Below, piece after piece: positions 42,101 through 52,300 of a stretch of 64,000 nucleotides of DNA. This DNA comes from Sycobia sp. Sy_11 (Eukaryota > Arthropoda > Insecta > Hymenoptera > Epichrysomallidae), in assembly GCA_018907035.1 (NCBI GenBank), contig JACCIC010000141.1:1106001-1170000 (forward strand). Reading direction: 5' to 3'. The stretch's first letter is position 1. Each line of letters starts with the position of its first letter. The notes under the pieces are model-generated. The model was not told the DNA's origin. It saw only the letters and a program-made list of their open reading frames with translations, and ran no database searches. The position numbers were made by a program, and so were the translations under genes.

Positions 42101-42386
42101 TTTAATTCCACCCTTCAATACTGAAGTGCCTTCTTCAAATTTTTATAAATCTGGAACACATACGGGTGGCCTTTCGACAAACACAAATGATAAAATTGTA
42201 GGTCAATCAAAAGTAGTTTCAAATCCAACTATGAAAGCAAAGAAAATGTGTAAAAAGTCAAATAAAGAAGAAGTTTCAAGAAAATTCACTAGAGATGTAA
42301 AAACATCTTTGGAGTCAGTCGATAGTCAAACAAAATTTCAAATGACTCGGGCACCAATTGAAAGAAAATCTGAAATTGAAATATAA
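39147..42386 (+). CDS. Predicted secreted protein, Cys-rich N-terminus and Ser/Pro/Asn-rich body
   Basis: Six exons join with consistent phases: 39147-39198, 39750-39875, 40133-40261, 40715-40914, 40976-41473 and 41598-42386 (stop taa), giving about 597 residues. Residues 1-17 (MASKLLFLQLYAFLLAS) are a signal peptide. Residues 31-92 hold eight cysteines spaced C-x3-C-x2-C-x10-C-x-C-x11-C-x17-C-x10-C, which suggests four disulfides. The remainder is low-complexity, rich in Ser, Pro, Asn, Thr and Gln, with a local TPG repeat (QFTPGPNTPLIQITPG) and several Pro/Tyr/Ile-rich segments. The C-terminal 60 residues are basic (KAKKMCKKSNKEE). An in-frame ATG at 39081 would add 22 residues, but 39147 places the hydrophobic segment at the terminus. 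Exon 4 could instead end at 40893. It is convergent with SRP19. I do not recognise the family; an extracellular matrix, mucin-like or silk/cuticle-type role is only a guess. Confidence 0.8.
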
Positions 42387-42943
42387 CAAAGTATCGATAT
42401 ATTAAAATAAGTGTCTATTTAAAATAGCACAACTCCGAGATCTTTAATTGATGAATTAATCAAACAGAAGCTTAAATTAACAATATCAATTACAAAAAAA
42501 AATTAATGTACATAAATAATTCTTAAGTAGCAAAAAAAAATATAAAAATAATAATATCAACAATTAAATGAACAAAAGAAAGGAACTGATGGATAATCAG
42601 ATAATAGAATATAATTATAAATAGTATTTACAATAATAATTTAAAAACTTCAAATTTGTAATATAGATTTTTACTTTAATCTACTAATTTTTTTATGATT
42701 ATATAAGTATATAAATTAAATATTTTATAGATAAGAAATTTACATTCTCTTTTTTTTCTTACAATGTAGAACTTCACATAAATCGTTCAGCCATTTTTAA
42801 TTTTTGCACATAAGCTAATATTACACGAACTTATTAATAGTATTTAATTTATTAAAATTCAACTCTTCTCAATTAATTATTTCTTAGTAATGTTTGAAAC
42901 AAATGTGAAGATCAGTTATAATAGATATTATTCTAATAATAAT

Positions 42944-43021
42944 TTTATTATTCCATTCCACTAAAAAAATTGTATATAATATCTGATAATTGTAATCTTC
43001 AAGGACTTGAAATTTAATAAA
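42944..43021. terminator. Overlapping convergent polyadenylation signals
   Basis: A plus-strand aataaa lies at 43016-43021, downstream of the secreted-protein gene. A minus-strand aataaa (tttatt on plus) lies at 42944-42949, about 230 bp beyond the SRP19 stop. If both are used, the two transcripts overlap tail to tail. The rest of 42387-43176 is AT-rich 3' flank. Confidence 0.35.
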
Positions 43022-43176
43022 GCCAAAAATATATATAAAAAAATTATGATCATTAATTTTTAATTAGTTTAAATAATATTTAAAAGTCACTATTTGTATA
43101 TTCTTCAAGAAAAGAACCATAACAGAAAATAATCATATACAGCATTCGACAACATTACAATATTTTCTTGAGAAAT

Positions 43177-43982
43177 TCACCTCCGACCCTTGCCTTTTCC
43201 TTTTTTTGATGTATTTGAATTTGTCTGCTGAGTTGATTGTTCTCCAGAAGACTGTTTACCCTGCCTTGTTTTTAATTTAGGAATATTGGAACCTAAAAAT
43301 ACTAAAAGAGATTCTCGAGTTGGAAAATCTGCATTAACTGGTAATCCATCATCATTTTTTAATTGTACACGAATACGTCCATAATATAAATGCTCTTTGC
43401 TGCGTTCTCTGGAGTAAAGTTTATTTTCAACACCAATTTGTAATCCAGCACTGAGAAGTACATCACGGATTTCATGAAAAGTGGGATTATCTATACATTT
43501 GTCCTTAGCAAGTTTACGCCCTTGTGCTAATGTCTTTTTATTATTAATATAGGCAGGATAAATACAAATCCATCTAAATATATAAAAAAACCATCATTAA
43601 CTATTGCATATTAGATACGCATTATTAAAAGTTGACAATATTAGGTATTTATAATTGAATATTGTATTGTACTAATTATAGAATTTAAGACAGTGAACAA
43701 AATAAAATAAATTTTTTATAAATGTGTTCATTATTAACTGTAAAGTAATTAAAAGTAGTAAATTTAACTTTACAGAAATTTGGAAGCAGTATGTACATAA
43801 ATTTATTTTGTTCAAGGCATGAATCTGATATATTTCAAAAAATGTTAGTTTTAGGTTAAGTAATTCTAAAGAAAAAAAAAACAGATTAGGTCACTATATT
43901 ATTAAAAAAGTTTATAAATATATTACATAGATTACCTTTGCCTGTCACTATGATTTTTTGATGGATCCCAAATATTTGCCAT
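43177..43982 (-). CDS. Srp19: Signal recognition particle 19 kDa protein (SRP19)
   Basis: SRP19 binds helices 6 and 8 of SRP RNA and allows SRP54 to load, an early step in assembling the particle that targets nascent secretory proteins to the ER. Two exons are read on the minus strand: 43982-43936 (MANIWDPSKNHSDRQ, split Arg codon) and 43573-43177, joined phase 2 across a 362-bp intron with gt..ag borders. The product is 147 residues; human SRP19 is 144. Family signatures seen: RWICIYPAYINNKKTLAQGR at about residues 16-35, the NPT-x(2)-EI helix start, the YSRE motif, a YxGRIRVQLK strand, a FPTRESLL segment, IPKLKTR, and a lysine/glycine-rich tail (KKGKGKGRR). No frameshift or missing core motif is apparent. 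It is convergent with the secreted-protein gene. The start is the first ATG and matches the family's N-terminus. Confidence 0.97.
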
Positions 43983-44740
43983 GTTTACTTTCTCCCTTTA
44001 TTTATACAAGTATTATGAGACAAATCTACTGTATTATCTGTAATTAAGAGTCAAGTAGCTTCTGATGGTAGTGCCTGACCATCATCACAAAGATAACAGC
44101 TGTAACTATAACGCAATTAAAATACAATCTGATACAATCTGGTTAAAACATCTATAACTTTTTATGCATAATCCGACGTATAATAAATACAAATTATGAT
44201 CATGAATGATATAAATAAATGGAGTGCGAGAACATACGTGGCATTATGATAAAACAGGTTTCTATTCTATTCTTATTTATCGCAGAGAATATATATTTTA
44301 GATTTATATCAAATTAAAAATATATTAGTATATTATTTATATAAGTAATAATTATCTTTTTGTTTAAAACATTTAATAATTTCAGAAAAATCTTACTTTT
44401 GATACAAGTAATTCAACACTTAAATAGATTAAGTGTGATAAAATTTTTTGAAAATTTTTATTCATTCTTTGATAAAATATATTTTTATATTGGCAATAAT
44501 AGCAATTCTATACATTAAAACGTACATTAAAACGTAATTTTTCACCTAAATGATTTATTAATATCTTTCTATAATAAAGATTGAATGTCCCAGGTTATGT
44601 AAATTATAATGTAATATAATTTAAATATCATATATTATAAACACAGATTTTATTTAAAAATATATAAATTTAAATTAATAATTTTAATATTTAATTTATA
44701 ATATTAATAAAAAGGTAGAGAGAGAAAAAAAAAACAACAT
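43983..44740. other. 5' flank of SRP19, AT-rich
   Basis: This presumably holds the SRP19 promoter and 5' leader. A small inverted repeat (tgatggt at 44063-44069, accatca at 44078-44084) is the only structure noted. Confidence 0.4.
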
Positions 44741-44812
44741 GGGCTCGTCCGGGATTTGAACCCGGGACCTCTCGCACCCGAAGCGAGAATCATACCCCTA
44801 GACCAACGAGCC
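44741..44812 (-). tRNA. tRNA-Pro (CGG)
   Basis: On the minus strand the 72-nt sequence folds as a tRNA. The acceptor stem ggctcgt pairs with acgagcc, leaving discriminator C. The D arm is tggtctaggggtatga, the anticodon stem tctcgc/gcgaga holds loop ttCGGgt, and the T arm has gggttcaaatccc. The anticodon CGG reads the Pro codon CCG. A minus-strand T-run (plus-strand a-run at 44726-44734) lies just downstream as a polymerase III terminator. No intron is present. Confidence 0.97.
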
Positions 44813-45298
44813 ATATAATGTCGATAAGTGAAAAGCTCTAATTCAGGTAATCGCAACAAAATCAATGTTCGACTTTCAATAAATTTTTTTATTTATATAA
44901 TTTTTTCATTAAAAAAATATAGTTAATATATTATTATTTTAATTAATAAAATAACTAAACAAATGCAACACTTACTTGGTTTTATGCTAATCGGAATTTA
45001 GAAGAAAATCTCTTTCATAAACGTAAAAGATTATCAGACATTTTTTTATATATGAAAAGTAATTTTTTTCAATATTTATATTTTAAAAAATGTCTTACAA
45101 CATTTTTGTACAGTAAACAAAAACTTTGGCAAAAACATAATTTCAAAACTTTTGGATAAAAATATTATAACTGAAGTTCCTAAATGATCTTGAGATTGCT
45201 ATTGATCTTAAATCCGATGTCCGACGGGACCACTATACTTTATTGAAAATGATTAAATTATTCATAAACTTTACATTGAAAAAAAATTTTCCTTATGT
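44813..45298. other. AT-rich intergenic DNA, nothing seen
   Basis: No gene or repeat is recognised. Confidence 0.5.
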
Positions 45299-45497
45299 CA
45301 AGTAAATATTTACTTCCTTTGTACCAAGTAAATCATTTTCTTAAATTAAGAAAATATCCTCTAAATTGAAGACGACGTGATTTGATTTAAATGGACTTTT
45401 TTGCATCAAGTAAATACTTCCTTTATTTACAATATATTTTCTCAATTTAAGAAAATAATTTACTCGATACAAAAAAAAAGAAAATATTTACTTAAAT
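45299..45497. mobile_element. MITE-like nested inverted-repeat element
   Basis: The left arm (45299-45358) and the reverse complement of the right arm (about 45431-45497) align over 60-70 bp with a few mismatches and small gaps; both read caagtaaat/taagtaaat ... attttcttaaatt-agaaaatat. Each arm itself contains a palindrome (ttttcttaaattaagaaaa). Between the arms (from about 45405) a further direct copy of the arm's first part (tcaagtaaatacttccttt) appears. There is no coding capacity. Target-site duplications and element ends were not established. It could be a foldback/MITE transposon or a locally grown palindrome. Confidence 0.5.
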
Positions 45498-45879
45498 AAA
45501 CTATTTATATAAACTTGTTGAGAACGGAACATTTTATTTTTGATTCATGTTAGTGTTTTAGAGTACAAATATTAGATTAAAAATATTAATAATATTATTG
45601 GGTTAATTATCTTCGCATGGGATACGTATTTTCTCTAGAGATCAAATTCTTGGCTATGTTTCATTTCAGGAAAATCCCAGATGATTCCCGCATCTCAACG
45701 AAGAAAAACACACGGAATTGTAGCAGGAATTGCAGTCTCGCCGACGTTATTGAAATTTACGCATAATAAAGAAAAAATGAAAAAATGATGCTTATATATT
45801 AGAAACTTCAAAAGGTAAAATCGAAAACAGCCAACAACTAAATGCCAGTGATGCAAAAACTGAATCTGAATTACTATTT

Positions 45880-46345
45880 GTTTCGACAGGATCGTTTCAT
45901 CATCAGCTTTTGACCCGATGTCGATCGACCAGGGCGACGGGCGATAATTAAACCGATCTCGAATTGTCGCAGCCGCAATTCTCATTGACGAAATGGAATG
46001 AAAAACGTGAAAAGACCTCCGATTTTCCGCGGGCTCCCCGCGAGCGTTAAAAGCTCGTTACGTAAAAGGATCCACGCGTAAATAATGAGCGCGCGCGCGC
46101 GCGCGGCGCAATGATTTTCCATGGCCAAATGGCCAGGAAGCGAGCTGAATTTACCGATTTTCGCGAGGCAAAACCGGTCGCGGATTCTCGGACGCTCATT
46201 GCTCTAGCATCTTCGCTCTTCGAACGTGTGCGCATTTTTAAATGATCGAGCCCGGCTATTGTTGTGTGTAGTATGTATGTGTGTGCGCGCGCGGGCCTGT
46301 GTGCCATGGATGTGTGCAGCTTCCGCATAATGCAATTCCACTCCG
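45880..46345. promoter_or_regulatory. CpG-rich island
   Basis: A GC-rich, CpG-dense block contains gcgcgcgcgcgcgcg near 46090, two close copies of the palindrome tggcca (46119-46132) and a CA/TG tract near 46262-46290. The minus-strand open frames (for example 46394-46047) are compositionally biased and unrecognised. Regulatory function is inferred from composition only. Confidence 0.35.
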
Positions 46346-46847
46346 CACTTTGTCCTTTATAAATCGAATGAGTTAAATACTGCATTCGTAGCAAAAATAA
46401 GGCTTTTTGTCTTACTGGCCAGAGATTGTATTCGTCATTATAGTTCTTTAAAACATATATAATTATTTACAAATAATAGCCAGGGAATAGATTAAAAAAT
46501 TTAACGACCAAAAGAAGTAGTTCTGAAGAAAAAATTCAAACTACTAAACCGATTCTATACTGCATTACCTATAAGATTAAGCACTGAATTTATAAAAAAA
46601 AAGAATATTTTATTACTGAATATTTCCAATAATGTCATCTTATAGCAATTGAATTATTTTTATGTTTTTCTAGACTAAATATAACAATTATTGAATAGAA
46701 AACTGATATATTTGTAGGGCTTTAAATCATAGATAAATTGTACATGCATTTAAAAAAGTTGATAAATTGATTTTTATAATTAGACATTCGGATATCAAAT
46801 AAGTAAAAGAATTTATTATTATATAGCATTTGACTACCAGTAGAAAG

Positions 46848-46849
<2 letters not shown>

Positions 46850-46902
<53 letters not shown>
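46850..46902. repeat. (TA)n microsatellite
   Basis: About 52 bp of alternating TA. Confidence 0.95.
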
Positions 46903-46905
<3 letters not shown>

Positions 46906-47169
46906 CAAAAAATTATTTAATTCCTATTCTTAATTTGATTGCACGAAATAAGATATCCTTTTTGTTCTATATAATTCGAGGCATACCACACACGTCATAT
47001 GATGGATGATGATCATATAAGATGATTTTGAAGTTTTTATAAATATCTATAATTCATTGTTTATTTTGAATAAGTGCTGTTTTATCGTATCGGCGTCTGG
47101 AAGCATTAATATTAGTGATATATATTTTGAACATTTAAAGGAGCTTTAAAAGATTTTCTACCTTTGACA

Positions 47170-47220
<51 letters not shown>
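47170..47220. repeat. (TA)n microsatellite
   Basis: About 50 bp of alternating TA. Confidence 0.95.
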
Positions 47221-47222
<2 letters not shown>

Positions 47223-48540
47223 GGTTAATGTTTTTAATTAAAACTTTTCAATTAATAGATATATAATTACAAAATGTAAAAATAATAATTTAAATTATTT
47301 TAAAAGCAGAATAAATGTACATGTGACAATATATAATTATAACTTAAGAAAAAGTAGAATAAATGTAATTTTTTCTAAAGAATTTTTGAAAAAAAACTAA
47401 AAGATTCAATAAACTTATTTGAGAAACAATGATTTATTATACTTTCTAATATTATGATTTCTATAATTCTGTCAGTTTTGATTTTGACCTTTCGAACCTT
47501 GATTTTGACTACACAAGTTAGTGTAATTGTGGAGAGTATAAGCATTAATATAGAATGATCAGATCTTGAGAGAATGGAGAAGAGTAATAGAGGCCGTAAA
47601 ATAAAAGTTACTCATGAAGTTCGAATTAGCGGTCTATTAAAAGATCATTTACAAATTAATTTTTTTATCTGCGTGAAAAAATGAATTTCTATCGAAATAT
47701 TTGCCATTTCTATCGAAACTTTGGCCAAGTTTGAAAAATTTTTTCAAGTATTGCAGAACGTATTAAATAGGGAACACATAGCAATCTGACAAAATATGGT
47801 AAATTTGGTAAAATTGGCAAATTTGGCCAAAGTTTGAAAATAACAATAAAAATTCTCTATGAAATGTAAAAGTGAACTTTGAACATACTTGATCAAACTT
47901 TGTCAGACTTTGCTATAAGCATCGGTACTCGAATTGTCCAAACATAATTCGAAATAATCCTAATCGAAAAGTTAGAAATCGAGAACATTTTTCTAAAACA
48001 TAATTAGCCAGTTTAGGCTCAATTATTTCAGAATTCGCCATGGTCAAATTTTTTCTCTAATTGAAAAGGCATTTCTTTATATTTGTTTATAACAATTAAA
48101 AACATCAAAAACGAACAATTTTTAAATATTTATGACCGTAAATTACGAATGCAAAAATTAGCGATCTGATCAGTTTTGAATAACTTTTTCAACTTTTGGA
48201 CAAGTGCTGCGCATCGAAAATTCTCATGGTTTTTCTCTTATATAAGATTAAATCAAAATTAACAGATTTTCTTTATGCCACTTTTTAGTCACTACTTTTT
48301 CCATGAAAGGAGAAATGTCATTATAGTGAAATTTTGAATTACTGTATTATTATTAGAATTACTCGAATCATTGAATTATTACTGTATCGAATAGTTTGTT
48401 ATACAAAATAACCATTGGTGACAAAGTTTGATTGCAATAAAATTTTTGCATCTACACACACGCGCGCGCACACGCATACGCACACAAAAGTTACAATAAA
48501 TTATCCTATACCTTAGTATACTTATCAAATACCTAAAAAT

Positions 48541-48947
48541 AAACCTGATTATTTATTTATTGCTCAGCTGTTGGATCAAGACTGCTTACGCCGAGCTTCG
48601 TGCAACAGCTCGAGCCACGTACAGGCTGCATAACATTGTTATCCCGCCCACCTCGTTACGAGAGAGGAGCCGAATTATTATACATAAATAGTCTCGGTGA
48701 AAATGTCATGCGGTGAGCAAAAATAGTATATAATCGCGAGAGATTTCGCGTCCTCCTCAAAAGACCGGCAATCGGCCGCGAAGCAAGGAGCGTTAAAAAG
48801 GCACCAATTGCCGGGTGACTATATATAACAACCGGAAGCTAGTTATATGAATCCGTCCCCGGTATATAGTCTCGCGAAGCTGGCCATCTACCCGCCCTCC
48901 CCCCTTCCACCGTCCGTCACCTCTCGCAAAACTAGGCGCGCGTTATG

Positions 48948-48978
<31 letters not shown>

Positions 48979-49352
48979 GTATGTACAGATCGCGAAGCTC
49001 GTCACAGCTCCCGGACCTCCGACCCCGGACCTTGATGTACGGAGCACACGATGCGTGTGCCTCTGTACATTTCGCTCTTTAAACCACGCGCTATCGCCGC
49101 AAAAGCGGCCACACGTACCGCGGACGCGGACGGGCGCGCATTCTATACATACACACACACACACACACACACACGCGCACACACACACGCGCGCACACAC
49201 CACACACGCACACACACACGTACACACATACACTCGCACGCACACAGTCACGCACACCCATACACAAACACGCACACATACACCAATTCGCGCACAAACA
49301 CTACTGAAACGCAAGCGCACACACGCGCACATAGTATACGTTACCCTCGCAA
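48541..49352 (+). promoter_or_regulatory. CpG-rich promoter and 5' leader region of carbonic anhydrase gene
   Basis: GC and CpG content rise from about 48580 up to the first coding exon. TATA-like sequences occur (actatatataac near 48819; ggtatatagtc near 48860). A (TA)n tract (48946-48971) and a long CA-rich tract (49146-49265) lie in the likely leader. An in-frame stop at 49332 shows that translation cannot start further upstream in the exon-1 frame. The transcription start itself cannot be fixed. Confidence 0.5.
49146..49330. repeat. (CA)n-rich tract with CG interruptions
   Basis: Dense acac/acgcac repeats end about 25 bp before the carbonic anhydrase start codon. They open long His/Thr or Val/Cys frames on both strands, which are repeat artefacts. 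Confidence 0.9.
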
Positions 49353-52300
49353 ATGTTGCACATGTCGCACGCGCCGCAGGACGCCGCCGCCTCGGCATCG
49401 GCGGACCGACCGGCTGGGACGAGGACGGCCGGGACGACGGCGAGGGCCCCGCCACGGGGGCCCGGCGGGCATCGGCTGCTGGCCCTCCTCCTGCCCCTGC
49501 TGCTGCTGACGGCGCTGGTGGCCCTGGAACGGGGGCAGCCGGCCTCGGGGGCCGTCGCGCGGCCCAGGACGCCGAGGGCCGCGGCCTCGCGCGAGAACAG
49601 TGAGTGCAGCCGAGCGAGGTATTCCTTTTCGCCTGGTGCGCCTGTGATATTGGATTTTGCGCCCGTCGCCCCTTTTTTCAACGCATAAAACGCGCCCGAC
49701 AGCTCGTCGTTCAAAAAAATCCCGCGCGATATAAAGCGAGCCAGCCCGAAGGGAGTGCGGAAGGTGTCGTCGGGGGGGGCGAGGGGGGGGGCGTTCTCTC
49801 TCTTTGTTTTTTCCAAAGACTGCGTCGTGGTGCGTTTGTTTCTACATCGACGTAGCGTGAGCGTGCAACGAAGTTCGTATGGCTCCTTGAGCTGTTTCCC
49901 CACCCCTCTGTGAGAATATGCATGGAATTTGAGTGGAGAATGTCAAAAAATTAGAAATATAATTTTGTATGAACGTATGACAGCTCTGAACGGAATTTTC
50001 ACTTATCGTACCGACACTCGTGCAGGCGAATTTGTTGTTTAAGGTTGCTCCATTGACTTTTCAATAATCTTATAAACGACATAATAAAATTTCATTATAT
50101 ATACTTAGTATTTCATTAAGGAAACTAAAAGAGCAAGTTATGTTTTTCAAAATATCATTTTATATTGTGTTCTATGGAAAATGGATAGAAACTGATTCAT
50201 AAATTAATCTTAAAGTCTCACTATCTTCATAAAACTATACCGAAAGATTATTAAAGATTATTCATTAAGAATTGTTTTAATACAAAAGAAACAGTGAGTC
50301 GATATTCAAACTATTTTAAAAAATAAATAAAGATAAAGCTTTTTTGTAATCGTATAGTTCACGTTAAATCGTATAGTGACTTTTTTAGCGTATGTATTAA
50401 AAACGAACTTTAGAAGTCGCTATTTTGATATTTTGAAGATTTGCCATTTTATTTTCTTTTACCCACCATCTAAACCAATTTCTAATTTTTCGATAAATTA
50501 GTATAAGCAGCAGAAACAAATATAAAACATGACCTGGATATATTTCATCAAGCATAGATTTCGTAGTTTTCTCTAATACTTTAGATATTTCTTTAAGATT
50601 TTAAAGAGAGAAAAAAGAGAACTCGAGATATTTTTTTTAAACAGACATAAATTTCAAAGATTTTTTGAGATCTTACATAGGGTTACTGTCCATTTATTTG
50701 CAAAACGTCCTTCAAATCGAGCTGACATACATACAATCTGGAAGTCACGAAAACTAAATATACGTTGTTATGATGTCTGATATTCTTCGACATTAGTTTA
50801 ATAACATCAGCAATCGATTTCTTCAATTTTAAAAATTACACATAATGTATCGATGAGCTCGGTGCGCTGAAAATAATTAATATTATATTTTTGACAAAAC
50901 TATTTATGATAAGCTCAATTTTTAAATTTGTTTTTGCAATTATATACTGTAACTGTATTTTAATTATAATAAAATAAACAATTAGTTTTTTGTATAAACA
51001 AGTCTAATAGCAACGGATATAATTGAAAAAAAAATTGAAGAAAATATATACACATATAATACAAAATATTCATTGCTATAAATGTTTTATGAAAAATCTT
51101 ACAAAAATTTTAATTTATTTTGCGACTTGCGCTGCTTAAGCAAATAATGCTTAAAGTTAAATATCTTTAAAATTCTTAAATTAAAAAATTAAAATATATT
51201 ACATAATTGCATGCACTTATGCTTAAAAAAGTTTTTAGCTTTTTTTGAATGTATTAAATGTATGCTCGTTTTATTTCTTATAAAATGTAATATGTTGCAT
51301 TAAAATCAAGCTATTTAAAAACGTCCAAGAATGGTTTAAATTTATTTAGATAAACAATAATGAAACTTCATAGAAATTATTAAAGGCATACGATCGCTTA
51401 ATTTTAGTTATTTTATCACATTTCATTCGTCCATTATGTTATGCATGTATACACGTACGATATAAGCATTTTCTAGGATTTTCAAGCCGATATTCTTAAG
51501 TATTCTCGATACTCCTTTGAAGATATGAATTTCTACCATAATCGCAATCGAAGAACGAAAAAATATCGAATTAAAAGACAGTCGCAGCTTTATATAATAA
51601 TAAATCCCCCCACCCTTCTGGCGCTCCAGTAGGTTTATAATACGGCCATAAAATAGCGAACGGGCAAAAATAGTAATAATCGCTGAGCGCGCCCGCGGCG
51701 CACAATGCGGCCATTGTGTGGATCGGCATAAAAAAAATTTCCCCGGCGGCGGGGGGGGTTTAAGTTGCAGATGAAGGAAGCGACGATCACCGGCCTAATG
51801 GAGGAGGGGGTCATTTCGATTACACGAATGCCGACGATTGGTCCAGCGATTTTCCGACCTGCGCCGGCTCCAGGCAGTCGCCGATCGACATAAATCTCCT
51901 GAAAGTCGAGGTGATAGAGACGAAGCCGCCCTTGGGCCGGTTCGGCTACGACGGGAGGCCGTTAAAAATGCGGGTCACCAATAACGGACACTCGGGTATA
52001 AATATAACTAAAGTTTTAAGCTTGATTTAAAAGAAAAATATATGTACTTAAAAATTCTGGAATATATACGTAAAATATGCCGCTCTAAGTATATATTTTT
52101 ATTCATAATTATTCCAAGTAAGACTTAACATTCAGGCCTAAAATTTGGCTATTGCTATGAAAATCCGAGTAAAAACTTTCAATTTTGTTACTAAATTCGA
52201 GCTTTATTATTATCAATCGCTAATTTGATAATTATACAATAAATGCATTACGTAATAACAGATTAGATGATAACTTATCTCTCTTAAAGCAAAAAAAGGC

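Larger units (their letters stand above)
46346..48540. other. AT-rich intergenic DNA with two (TA)n tracts
   Basis: TA tracts lie at 46850-46902 and 47170-47220. A region at about 47640-48060 has degenerate aaatttgg units and inverted copies of ttggccaaagttt, possibly an old transposon. No gene is seen. Confidence 0.5.

Noticed and set aside
48943..49603. 170- and 208-codon frames over the CA repeat
   Set aside because: His/Thr and Val/Cys repeats come from the (CA)n tract; the true exon uses another frame.
49301..49903. Long minus-strand open frame (200 codons) across carbonic anhydrase exon 1
   Set aside because: GC-bias shadow on the opposite strand of a well-supported exon; overlaps its coding sequence and intron.
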